A stretch of DNA of 64,000 nucleotides, taken from the NCBI GenBank assembly GCA_003342895.1, contig PTFA01000488.1:182105-246104 (forward strand), in the 5' to 3' direction. The notes beneath the pieces were generated by a model. That model searched no databases, was not told where the DNA came from, and was given only the letters and a program-made list of their open reading frames with translations. The position numbers and the translations under genes were made by a program. Shown here in pieces: positions 43,836-56,800 of the stretch (the first letter of the stretch is position 1; each line of letters starts with the position of its first letter). The DNA is from Casuarius casuarius (Eukaryota; Chordata; Aves; Casuariiformes; Casuariidae).

Positions 43836-44825
43836 AACAGAACGGAGCAGCACTGCATAGCTTTTGCTACACAAATAATTCCTATTTGCGTTTTCACCAA
43901 CTGAAGCTGACATGCTCAGCAGCTAGGATCGCCCCTTTCTCCAGGCTGATGACTGAAGTTCCAAACACCACAGGAGAAACAGGGAAGGAAGAGACATCAA
44001 GGCTTTTCCTTAAGATGTCGTGAGATTTTTGGAAGGCCATAAGACAAACCGGGGAATGACAAGGGTTCTGTTCAGCACCAGTGACACTTGCTGATCCACA
44101 TGTTAGGATGCAGCAGATGGATTTGGATTTCTTGAATTTCTTCCCATGCCACATCAAGTCCAGCTCACAAAGTCCTCTCTTCAGTTTACACCCAGATGTG
44201 CAGTTCTAATGACAAAGCATCACAGTGTTTCATCTGTGTTGGGGGAACCTTAACAGAACAGGAGGAATTGTATATAAACACTGGAATGCAGCAGAGAGCA
44301 AACTGCCCCAGAGCTTTCCAAGCCAGCTCCTTTCCTCCCTTCCGTAGGTGCTACCAGCTGGCAAAGGGGAAAAAATAGCTTTGGGACCTGCAGTGAAAGA
44401 GCCTGTCATTCCCANAGGCAAATTTATCAATTTGGGGGACTCTGGCAGCAGCTTTGCACCTTCACAACCACCACCAGCAAGGGGCTGCCGGAGTGCTACC
44501 CCGCGCCCCCCCGCCTCACAACTCTCTGNCTTGCTGCTGCAGGGATGAGGACCACAACTTGTATCCTTGCGTGGTCCCGATTTCTCATGGTGCACATGTA
44601 ATTTCTCGTGCTTGTGGATTACTCCTCCACTTGCTGTTGTCTTTTCACACCACAGCTAAGGCATACACCTCGCACGGACTGTAGAGATTCAGTCAGAGTG
44701 AGCGGCCTGGTCAGTCCTGCTGGAGGAAGTTCGGTCAGGAGCCCCACAGTTTCTTCTGGTCTGGTACACTTCCCGTCCCCCGTGGTACAGGGGGACCTCT
44801 CCATCCCAGACTGCCCTGAGGTGAC

Positions 44826-44894
44826 TCACAAGGGAGGAGACTGGTATTTGTGGAAAGCATTTTCTAGGAAGTTGGCCAGCTTTTCACAGTCATC
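44826..44894 (-). CDS. NRBP2: NRBP2 last exon (exon 18)
   Basis: 22 codons plus TGA: DDCEKLANFLENAFHKYQ then SPPL. Acceptor ttttag|GAT, phase 0 after HE of exon 17. Confidence 0.94.
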   Translation of the reverse strand, partial: DDCEKLANFLENAFHKYQSPPL

Positions 44895-47800
44895 CTAAAA
44901 GAAAAGAAAAGAAAGTCAAAGGATTAATTCAGCTTGGGTACCTTGGATGCCTCTTCTCTTTCCTTTCATGATTCCATCCCAAGGCATCAGGTTTCATATC
45001 TGAGTTTTAATACAGGAAGAGTACACCTTGCAAGCACACCTGGAACATACTATTATTAATTATCNTATTTACTGAATAACATCACATGACCAATCTAGAA
45101 TGGAGCCGTATTGTGTCAGGCGCTATATAAATGCAAAAGACCAGACTGGTCTTTGGAGCTTCCAATCTAAAAGAACACAACACGTCCAGCTTTTGNTTTT
45201 TTTAATTTAAGCTTAACTAATTTATCACTGGATTTAAAGTTATTTTCTATGGCTAGCTGTTCTATAATATCCTCATTGCTATCAAAAAGAAAAATTAACA
45301 TACTTTTTTGTTCACTTGGCAACTATTTTGTACAACTCTTTTCTTGTACATTCAGAAGTAAGTGGTTTCTACCATAATTACTAGTCTTTTCACTAAGAAA
45401 GAAGTTACCCAAATACACAATGGTATGTAAAGGGGGCAAAACAGCCTCACCTTGTGTCATACAGGTTTTCTGGAATTGCCAGAAACCGACTTGAAATTCT
45501 CATTCAAATTAAAAAAAAAAGAGCTAGGTGTTTTACTGCTGCTCAGAGGCAGCCTGTTGTCACTACTGCTGCTAAATTGCCTACCCAATGCTACTTCTAT
45601 TTTAAGAAAAAACTTGGATTTTGAAGACAAGATTTGTAAGGTACAGGTGATACACTGTTAGACCAACCACTATTGGAAAACCAGACAAGCATTTGGGTAC
45701 ACAAGTCCTTCAGATCAGAAATAGGCAGGATACTTCTAAGCTAAACACAAGCTCAGACATTTGCTGAGTTTAATGAGACATGAATCAGTTACACCATCTG
45801 AGAGAAAAGGTAGCTGGTACCTGTGGAGTAGAAAAGATGTTAGAGAAGGGAAGGCATGTTAAAAGGAGACTATCTCCTAGGAAAAAGAAAAAGAAAGGTA
45901 ATTTGCAGTCTGTGGACCACAGGCTGGTGAGGTGTATTTTACAGCACTAGATTGCCCCAAATGCCATGTATTTTCCAGAGGACAGGAGAAAGCACCCCAG
46001 TGCTTCAGTGCCAAGCTGCATAGTCGCCACGCTCAGATGAAGAAAGGAAGGAAGTCTAAACGTACTTTTTGCAGGCGTACTCACATAATTTTTTCACTCA
46101 GTGAAGCTGACCCCCTCCTTGTCTAATGTCAGCATCCAGAATGAGGAATTCTCCAAACTTTGCCTATAGCCCCAGAATTCCCAACTTTGACAAAGTAAAA
46201 ATAAATGTATCTTTAATTCTCTCCATGCTGTCTTTCCTTGAGGCTTTTCTACCNTTTGAATGACTGGGCTGATCTGCTCTGAACTGTTTCTTGCGCCTGG
46301 AAGTACAATGTTGGGGTAAGTGGTCTCTTCTGGCAGGCAGAAGTTTGCAAAGTGACTTAGCAGCTGTCTGAGCAGCACTGGCTGTTGGGAGATGGGAGGT
46401 GACCTGAACAGCTGGCAGGCTTACCTCGTGGATGAATCCGTAGTGCACCAGCTCTGTGGCCAAGTCCCTGGAATTGTCAGCTGCAGAAACAAGGGATGGT
46501 GAGAACAGAAAATTTCATGCATCGCTTAGTTCCTCTGCTAGCAGTGAAGAGCACCTATCCCGACACAACGCACACCTGCGTTCTGCTTTGCAGACACATA
46601 CTATAAACCTTTGGTTGGCTGCGTAACTGCTAAGTAGTCCTGGGGCAAGCAGAGCACAGAGGTGAGCANTGACTGACTGCTGCACAAAGTTCGGGGCTGG
46701 AAGGAGCACCAGCCCCAAATCAGGCAATGCACAACAGNCTTGGCAATGTATCACTGAGATTTTTTGCTTATTTTGGCTCAGCATGAAAAGCAGACAGGCC
46801 ATTCCCTGTAGACAAAAAGCACAAGAAGCTGGTGAAGCAGCAACTCCCAAGCATGAATTTCCAAGCTTTTGCTTTTATTCTGGCTCCAAGGCAGTAAGGT
46901 GCTCCTTCATGTTTTGGGAAGGAGCCTGCTGTGCCGGACGTGCTCTGAAGACCCTTCCCCAGAGCCACAGGGCTCCCTCAGAGGAGAGTCTACCTTCGCC
47001 TTTAAAAGGTATCGTGGAGACTGCACCAAAGTTGGGAAATGAGGGAGGAGCTGACCAGTACAATCCTGACAAGTCAGTGTCACACATTTAACAGACATTC
47101 AGGGTGACAGGCGTATTCCTGACGACCCAGGGGTTCGCTCTAGGGTGCAAGANAGTAATACATCAAAGGTTGTAAGCTCAATGTCTGAGAGCACAAAAAC
47201 TGGTACATGAATATTAGGGTTTAGTCTGATCTCNCAGTACAAGAAGGAAAGAAAAGCTGACTGTAAACACAGTCTGGGGATCCAGGACCTCAGTGTCTCT
47301 GAGCCTGAATCTGACCAGGGCCATCAGGCAATACTTCTGCCTCTATGCATGAAAATGGAACTTGCAAGAAACCTACTTGGCAGCAAGTCGTAGCTCAACT
47401 GTCGATGCAATTTGTCCTCCAGGATCAGCAGGAGAGTGAGCTGCAGGAAGAAGAGAGTGCACTTTACAGACACCGGCTTCTCTGNAAAAATGAAAGGTGC
47501 TGACTAGAAGCTGCTGGCAGGGGTGAGCAGGGATGATGCTGGTAACTGNGGACACGCGGGATGTCTTTGTGGGGGGGATAGTTTGAATGTCTCAGGGAAA
47601 TATTCTCTTTCTCAACAGTCACAGCTAACCTACAGCTGTTAAACTGGAAAGAAGTAGAGTTAAAAGATGTCCATACAGAGAAACCAAGGACTTTGTGTCC
47701 TGCAGCCAGAGTGGGGTGATGGCTTTGCTCCTCTTATGGTTTCTTCTATTATAAAGGGGCAAGATCAAGGGTGAGAAGTCTTTTTTGGGAAAGGAGAACT

Positions 47801-50800
47801 GTATCCATGGAATGCTGTTAGCTGGAGGAAAGATTTTGATCAGAAGCTCTCTGGCCAAGAGATACCTGCTGGCTAGAGANGAGGAGTGGAGCTGGGTGTG
47901 GGCTCTGGGGCATCCCTGGAACGTGAGAGCAGGATCCTTCCCCCTCTGCTTCAAATCACGAGCCTTTGAGGCCAAATGTAGGATCTTCCCAGGGTCACGT
48001 ATGGATCGTTTATCACTCTGCCTGACCANGGGAACTGAAATGCGGGAAGGGCCAGCTCCTGANGCACGAATTGACATAGTGCCATTAAGGTAGGCTGGGT
48101 GCATCCTAGAGCATTGCAGCTCAAGCTGAGAGGCGTTGCACGCTGCCGCTCACGCACGCCTCGATGCACCGGCTGCACACAGGCAAGGGCCACTCTGAAC
48201 AGAAAACGTGCCGCCTCCTGGGGAGGGGTTCACTTAGCTCTGGGGAAGGTTAGTGTCACCTGTGACGGTGATTTCAGCCAAGCAGCAGAAAGGCTGCATT
48301 TTGTCAGCTCACTGTGTATTTGTCTATGCAAACTGTTTACAATGTACGGCCGGTTTCTTTCAGCCAAACTCATAGCGCAGACCAGTCACGTGTATCGATG
48401 CTGATGATTTGCAGCAGCATCACCTATACACAGCAGGACAGCCACCAGTTCACTGACCTTGCGTCTCTCACCAAGCAAGTTTAAAGTGTGCCTGGCCCGA
48501 TTTTAACCTCTNAGCTGGTCCTCATTCCGTTTCTCACCAGCCTCATGCTTTCTCTCTTAATCACTGTTCCTTTACTTCACTGGGAAGAGAAGTCTAATTT
48601 ATCGTAACTGCCGGGATTGCTTTGCTTGCTGTCTAGAAAACCGGCAACCAGCAATATCGACCACTTATCAGCCATAGCAGCTTTGCTAGTATGCTGTTAT
48701 TAAGAGTGGCCATCTTATTGCCTGGCACCATCCTGCCCACTGCCAGCTTATACGCCTCTCCAAACTCCTCTCTCCTGCTTGTGACTGTGCTACTACTGAG
48801 GCACCTGGCGGAACCTTAACTGCATTTATTGGCTGAGCGGAAGGGCTGCTGGGGGACATTTGTAATCTGATTAGTCACATATAGCCTAGAGGAAATGTCT
48901 CCACAAATCTGTGCAACTGTGTCTAACAAGTCCCACATCTCCTACTAAGCTGTGAGATTGCACTACTTGGTATTCTGTGTCCACGCAGTCCCAGCATCCC
49001 AGTCTCAGTACTGAGGGGGCCCTNTGGGTACTGGAGCAAACCAGTGAGACCAAACTCCGTCCCAGTCAGATACTGGAGATGCAGGTCTTGCCCCAGTGCT
49101 TCATCTTGGTGGGGCTGGTGGAGCTGGTGGGGCTGGTTACGTACGTGCCATTGAGTCTTGTCTTCATTCAGCTCCATGTTNCATTGCATTTGCACCACCT
49201 AGAAGAGGCCAAAATAAGTATCATTGTGGCCACAGACCCTCCAGCTCCCTCAGTTCTGCTTTACTCATGCTCTCAGAGATGACTCAAATTCCTCCTTAAA
49301 CCCCATAATCCCNACAGCCAACCTGATCTTTCACCTCTCTTTACATTTCTAGGAACTGTCCAGGTAGAGCAGCAGAAGGTTTATTTAGTCCAATATCCCG
49401 TTACAAACTGTGCCCAACATCAGCTGACTAAGAGGTAGGTAAGGGAACCCTGCAAAAGTTGCAACTCTGGAATAACTTTACAACCAGGATGAATTCTTCT
49501 GTCCCATTTGTCAGGGGAAGCCTTGGTTACATTTTAATATGGTATCTGTTCATGTCCTTACGGGATGAACCAACCTTAAATCTAACAAAAGTGAGAAACT
49601 GAAATCTCAAATATCACTAAAATGACATATGGGGTTTCTTTTGGAAACCCAGCATGGCTGCTTTAGTCACAGGACATTCAAATATGTCAGATAAATACTG
49701 CTTTTTTATTAATATGTCAGCTTCAAGGTTCTANGAAGTGATAAAATGTTTCACACCAGAAGTCAAGTTATCTGCAAAAAAGGAAAGCCAGAGAGACAGC
49801 ATGCAGAGAGACGGATCAACCCAGCAGACAGAAACCCCAGCAAGGAATCAACATTCCTGTTCCGCACAGACTCCAACACTATTTCATTTACACGCAAACA
49901 ACCAGCTCCTGAAGCTACGCAGATGAACTAACTAGTTATATGTAGTCTCCACAGAATAATCATAAACTAAATAATCTGTTTGTTGAAACTGGTCTAAATT
50001 TTTCTCATCTGTGTCCTGGCAGGTAACTGGAGGGCTTGTTTTCCCAGGTTAGCTGTGCTGTGCATTCCCATTCCTCCTGCATTCCCATTCCTCCGTCTGG
50101 AGCTTTNCTCAGAGGTGAGTTACATGCTTGTCCCCTCTGTTACAGCTCCTCCTATAACGAGCATCCCCGGGCTTTTAGTTCTCCCACTCAGGAAACTCCC
50201 TGGCTTCTGNCCTTTCTCTTCTCCAGACCACCCATTTCTCCTCCAAGAAGGGCTGATGTCCGAGTGCATCACTACCACCTGCCCCTCGGCGCTCTCTGCC
50301 CGATGGCCCACGATCACAGAATGATTCAGGTGGGGACGGATCTCAGGANGTCTCTACTCCATCCTCCGCTGCACTCGCTCCAGTTTTTCAATGTTTTTCT
50401 TGCACTGGGGGCCTGAAACTAAATGCAGTGTCCAGATGCAGTGTAATAATGAGGGTGTCAATGTTACTTTGTCCAAGAGAGTACCATGGAAATACTGGCC
50501 CAAGCCATTTTATTCACATTCTGCAGCATCTGGGCAATTTTTAACACCCACGGGGAATGCAGCTTAAATAGCATTTATGATGATGAAGAAAACAAACTGT
50601 TCTAGGGAAGCACTGTGGGCTTTCACTCCAGCTTTCTGGCCTACCTGATCGCAGCAGGAAGACNCATGGACTAAAAGGAGCAGCTGCACCAGGCTAAAAT
50701 GGGTGTTTCTATTTGTCNTCATCCCCTGTAGCCTGCTTGTTGGATTTTGATACAGCTCAAATATGTTTTTGGAGCACAGGAGCTGATAATAGAGTGGGCA

Positions 50801-53800
50801 GAGCTGTGAGCGTGTGCAGACACGTGTGACCACCCGTATCCGTGACCTCGTCTCAGAACTGCTTGCTCAGTTGAACTGCACTGAGGAAGTCCCTCTGTCA
50901 GACTCCTTAGCTGCGATTCCTGCAAATCACTAGGCCTCCGGTGCTGAAGCCACCACACATCACGGCAGTCAAAAGCACCTTCTCATGGCCCTGTGTCCCT
51001 CTCCCCTGGCCCGGCTGTCCTCCGGTCTGTACCGAAAGGGTGAGCTCACCGGCTGGGGAGTCATCCTGTGCTCCGTGCAAAACACTGCGTTCTTTCACGT
51101 TCCTGCTCCCAAGTGATGGCAAGGTACAACAGCACACGTAGTAACAGCGTGCTGCTGAGACCTTAGCAACTCGTGCTCTGCTGCTGCGCTGGCACCTCGA
51201 CCTCCCCAGCAAGAGCCAATTCCCCGTGGCTGGCAGCGCACAGAGCGATGGTGCTGGTGCAAAGCTCTTCACGGGTGATACATGGGGTCTGAAGGGCGAA
51301 GGAGCTAAGTTAGTCTAGGCTCCAGGAAACCCAACCGGATTACAGGCTACCAGTTGTTCAGCACTGCTAGGACACATCCACACAGTGCAGAGGCTGTGAA
51401 CAAGTCCTCTGCCAACCCGAGCTGAGGCCCCTGCACGGGACAGGGATGCTACCTCGAGCACAGAAGCAGCCCAGAAACCTCTCNGCTCCACAGGGATTCT
51501 TGTCCCGGGTGTGCTGCCTCCCGAGACAGCACCAGGGACTCCGGGGCGGGAGCCAGCATCTCCTCTGCCTGCTCATAAATCTGCATCAGTGCCTGCACCA
51601 GACTCGTCCTCTGGACCTTTCCTCTCGCCCTTCTCCAGAGCTATAGAAGATGCTGCAATCTGCTCCACTGCTCAGCCGTGTAACCTAGGCATAGCCTCTG
51701 ACTCCAACNTCTCTCTCTAGATCTTCCACTACCAAAGAATACAAAATACAAAATAAAGTATTTTCCAACATTTTGTACCAGTTATGATGGCTTGAACCTA
51801 TTAAAAAAAAGAGAGAGAAAGAGAGATAATGCCAGACTGGACATTTTTATCAAAAACTACTGTAACNGATGAAAAACCGAGACAGGTGGGAGCTCCCCAG
51901 AACTGCTCTGAGGATTCATTTCCACCAAGTACTCCCCAGGTGACAGCAGGCTCAACGGTGACAGGCATCCCTGGGGGGTCCTGTTCTGGGGTAGGGCCTG
52001 CGGCTGATATCGATGGNCTGGCCGTGGGACTAACTCTGGCGATAGTTCAGGGAGCCCAGGAGCAGGCAGCACAGCAGCATCACGGCAGGTATTTTCTTAG
52101 TCTATCTTCTTCCNTTTGTTATTTTTTACTGTGTTTTCTAACTTCTTTGTCTAGTTAGGAATGTAACCCTTTGCTGGAATAAAACTAGTTTTCATTTTAT
52201 CTAGTGATTAAAGGAGATTCAAATGAGTCTCTAGACACAGGGCACATTTATNTCCTGGAAACAGTGGTCCACATAAGTCACTGCTGCAGCCCTTTGGGGC
52301 ACCTATAGCCAAAGGCAAGTTTTAGTATTCCAGAAAATGGGCATGGGGAGGGAAAGGGGGGATTGCTCACCAAACGGAAGAGACCGATGTGGGAGATGGC
52401 CACGTTAAGTGCCAGGAAATGGGAAGCATTCGTCCTGGCGAGCCCTGACCAGTAAGTGTCTGGCAGTGAGGAAAGCCAGTGAGATGTGTCTTCAGGACAC
52501 AGCACACCGCCACGGCAGTGCAACGTGGCAAGACGCCAGAGGAAGCAGAGAGCCCTCTCCTGCGAGAAGAAATACAGTACCATTGGTCTAACCTAATCGA
52601 GCATGTTATTTCCGTAATGGGATGATGAAATGTATTTAGGAAGCCAAAAGAGGCTAAAAACTCTTTTACTTTAGACGAACTGTTGTTAATGATAACTCAT
52701 AGCCATGGGGTCTTGAACGCGCTNAAGTGCCTCTCGGCTGGAGGCACTCCAAGGGTCCGTGCCCAGTGGCACGACCGCGCTTGGTCTCCAGCTCACCAGT
52801 GAATTTCAGCTGTTCTTGTCGCGGTGCAGAACAGAAGTCCTGCATTCCACCTGCCAGCTGCCCCTTCTCGCCCTTGGTGTCGGCACAGCTGATGGTAGTT
52901 GGGTCATAATTTATCGCTTCACACATGCAACTGAAAATAAATTCTTCCTGGTAGCAGCTGTTTCCAGCCAGATCCTGCAGCTGACCTCACACACTGCAGA
53001 AGCGCACGAAATGAAGCAGCCAGGAACACGATGAGGGCAGGACTGTCCATTTCTGCGGAAGGGTTATCGCAGTTACACAAGCTGTGAAATTCAGTTTTAG
53101 TGCTTTCAGAGCTACTATCCCGCAACTTAGGACAATTACAAGTGAATTTCACCAGGAGGAAAAAAAAAACAAAACAAAAACTGCAGAAAATGTGACTAAA
53201 ATTCAAAGCTACTTAGAAGAAAATTTATCANTTGGCCAAAAAGCCTGATTCCACACTTAAGGAAGAGGACAGCTAGGTAAAATCCCACCCAGGGTCANTG
53301 GCAAAGCAGAAGATAAGTCAGAATCTCAAGCTGTTCTGCTGCGGCAGGACAAAGGGNGCCTGGTCTCCTACGGATCTGTGCTCTCCACCTTCCAGCTGCT
53401 TTCCCCTGCCTTCTCCGCATGCCTTCACGCTCACTCCCATGCTGCAACCACCNTTCCACGCGTTCCCCCTCTGTGGCNGCGCAAGCAGCAACGCGTGCCG
53501 TGGTGGGCTGGGACCCCCCCGGGCTCACCAGTCTGCACCAGCAGCAGTTTCTCGGTATCTGTCGGAGAATCGGCTTTCCAGGGGATCTTGCAGGAATGAG
53601 AATTGGGTTTAGCCCTGCACAGCATTTTAACATTAATTTGATGCAAGTATGAATCCATAGTTCGTACTGTCCGCGGTGACACGAAGACAGCAGCATGGGT
53701 GTTTAACGATGGGGCAAGCAGTCACACCGGGCTGAGTCGCTTTGGGAGGCTGACGCACGCAGTGAGCGGTACTTCACCTAGCTACACGTGCAGTAGTACA

Positions 53801-56800
53801 TTTTGGAGCAAGACATCAACACCACGTCTTGCAGCTTGGTCGGGGCGGGGGGGGACTCATCCTGGTGGGACTTAGGGTCACAGTGAACAGGCACCTGAGC
53901 ATGAGCTCCTGGTAGGAGGCTGTGGAAAGAGACAGCTTGTAGGAATGGATGCAAGAATGACCTGGGGAAGGAAAGGTGGGTATCTCACCTTTCCATAACG
54001 CCTTGTTGAAAAACGGAAGGACAATCAGGAAGCAGCCATAAAAATGGTGTGAGGACTGGAGAACATGCCTTCCACATTTAAAGAGTCCATTCCTTTTAAT
54101 TTATCATAATGAATAATGAGTGGTAACTTCTCTACAGAATAAAACTGTAATTGCAGGGAGGAAATAACAGGTATAAAACGTTTTTNTGAAGAAACAAAAG
54201 GTGCATACAGACCAATACGAGTTCCTCCGACTGCTCTCAAAGCTGGCTGGCAGTTAAGAAGACAAAAGCCACTGCAAGAAGTGCTGTGCCTCAGCTAAGT
54301 CCTGATGACGGGGGCTGTCTACAACACGTGCATGCCAGCAAAGGACAAATGCCGACTCCTGCCCTTGGGAAGGAATAATCCCTGGAAAGGACACAGGCTA
54401 GGACTGCCTGGCTTATGAGCAGTTCTGCTGGAAAGACCCTGGGGTTGTGGTGGGCAATGAGCGGGACATGGGCTGCAATGTGCCNNGGCAGCAAGGGAGG
54501 CCAACAGCCTCCTGGGCAGCACGGACAGGGGTGCAGCCAGGAGGGAANGGAAGGGATTATCTTCCTCCACTTAGCACTTGTTAGACTGCATCTAAATACT
54601 GCATCGAGCCTGGGGCTCCCACACATGAGACATTGAAAAACGAGCAAGTTCAGTGGAGGGCCACCAAGATGATAACGGGCTGGAGTGTTTCCCTGTAAGG
54701 AGAGGCCAAGGGACGGGAGGTTGTTCAGCCCGGAGAAAGGAAGGCTTGGGGGGATGTAATAGCAGCCTGTGCATGCCTACGAAGGGGTTACAGAGAAGAC
54801 CAAGGAGCTGGGCTCTTTGCAGAGGTTCACAGCTGGAGAATGAGAGACAGTGGTCACAAATTGAAGCAGGGGATGTTCTGGAGAGGTACAGGGAAAATTT
54901 TATCACTGTAAGGATAATTAAGCAGTGGACTAGGGACCCAGAGAGATTGTGGGGTCTCCACTCTTGAAGGTTTTCAAGACCCAGCTGTGTAGAGCAACCT
55001 GGCTGGAATTCATTGCTGGCCCTGCTCTGAGCAGGAGATTGGACCAGAGACCTCTTGAAGACCCTTTTCACCTGAATGACTGAAATATCCAACAAGACAC
55101 GACACTGGAAACCAAGTCCAGAGCAGTCTGAATGGGAAACGTGGTGCACAGTTCCCTCAGTAGAAGCGATCAATCACTGGAACCTGCTCCTCAGAGAAGC
55201 GATGGTTTTGTAACTTCAGAGCGTTCNCAAGCCCAAGCTGCCGACCCCTCCTGAAAACAAGCCTGAGACAAACACACGCTATGCCCTCCCTGCAGGGACG
55301 CGAGGTGAAATGCAAGAGCCTAGAAGACAAAGACCGTCCTGGAGATCCTAGACCTACCACCTTAAACTCTNACTCTGTTACATTAATAGTTTAGTAAATC
55401 GTGAAAGAAGCATGCAAAAGTCTGTGCTGACATCACAGACTCACAGGAAATTAGGTCTGAAAGGGAGATCAACATGCCGTCCTGGCCCAAACCAGGCCCA
55501 CCCCTCCTAGGCTGGTCCTGGGGTGTTTGTCCAAGCTGTGTTAGACTTCCAGCCGTGGGGAATCTGCCACTCCTAAGTCGCCCATTCATCCTCACCACCA
55601 TCAGAAACCTCTTCCTAGTGTCCGTGCTACAGTTTAAGCCTGCGACTTCTTGTCCTGTCACCCAGGTGATGGCAAATAGGTGTCTTTTCTTGCTACAACA
55701 ACTATTTACATACTTAGACCCATCAACCCATTTCCATGCTGTCCTGCCTTCCTTAGGCCAAACAGCCCCAGTTCTCACACTTTTTTAACAAAGCAAGTTT
55801 TCTAGCTTTTGTTCTTCAGCGGACGCCTCCAGTCAGCCCACATTTTTCTCCGAGTTCACCGCCCCACGCCGCAGCACCGAACAAAGCAGAACAAAGNTTA
55901 CACCGTGATTTTGGAAGGCTTCACTTCTGCTTAAACACCCTAGCGTTGCGTCGGTCTTTTCTCGCCTTGCCCTGCCCGCCCCCCTCCACCCCGGCACCCC
56001 CTCCTCCCCTCCCACGACCCTCCTGCCTGCAACTTCGGCATCGGGACGCGGTCCCGTCTGTGCAGCACCCGGCACAACAGCGCCTGGTCTCGGACGGCAT
56101 CTCGCTGTGCCACTGCAGTGCCGGTAGCAAGTGGCGACGGGGTTTCGAACCCACAACCCAGCAACAAGGCACAGAATACACTGTGCCACAGAGCTGCCTG
56201 TAAAAGTGAGACGAAGCAATGCAGGGCCAAAGAACCAGGACCAAGAGGGCTGCTCCGAAAGGTCCTAGGTGAAATTGTACCGGCTCCAGCCGAAGGGAGC
56301 GTCAAGGTCTCAGAGCAACCAAGCGAGCAAGGAGAAATGCTCCCACCAGGGCTGGACTTCAGTGCCCGGCCACAGGGAGAGGGAGCGGCACGCCTGGACC
56401 GGAGAGCGAAGACCTTCTACCTACTGCCAGCGTGGAATCTGTCCCCACCGGACACGACCTTACCTTCCTCGTCTCCACATCAAAGGGCTCTGGNGTGGGG
56501 GTCTTGGCTTTCTGGGGGTCCTCCTGGGGCTGGGAGAGCACACGCGGGAGGGNGTGGGGTCTGGACACAGCGAAGTTCATCAGGGGGTAAATCCCGTTCC
56601 TGTTGCGGAGACAGAGCGACGACGAGCTGAGCCCTGCACTGTTACAGCCTCGGCGCAGGTCAGTCCAGCGGTGCTGGAAACGGGNGGTGGGAGCTGCCAG
56701 GCCACAGCTCAGCTCGCCGCCACGCTGCTGCCGGCTGCAGCCCAGGCTCGGGAATTGCAGAGGGGGAAATCAAAGCCACGACTGGGTNTCGTCATACGAA

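Larger units (their letters stand above)
49199..56463 (-). other. Large NRBP2 intron (7.3 kb) with nested repeats
   Basis: The longest NRBP2 intron in the window. It holds three CR1 fragments, a tRNA-derived element and a possible old repeat at 49365-49600, listed separately where supported. Remaining stretches (50.6-54.2 kb) show no recognisable exon or RNA gene. Confidence 0.8.
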
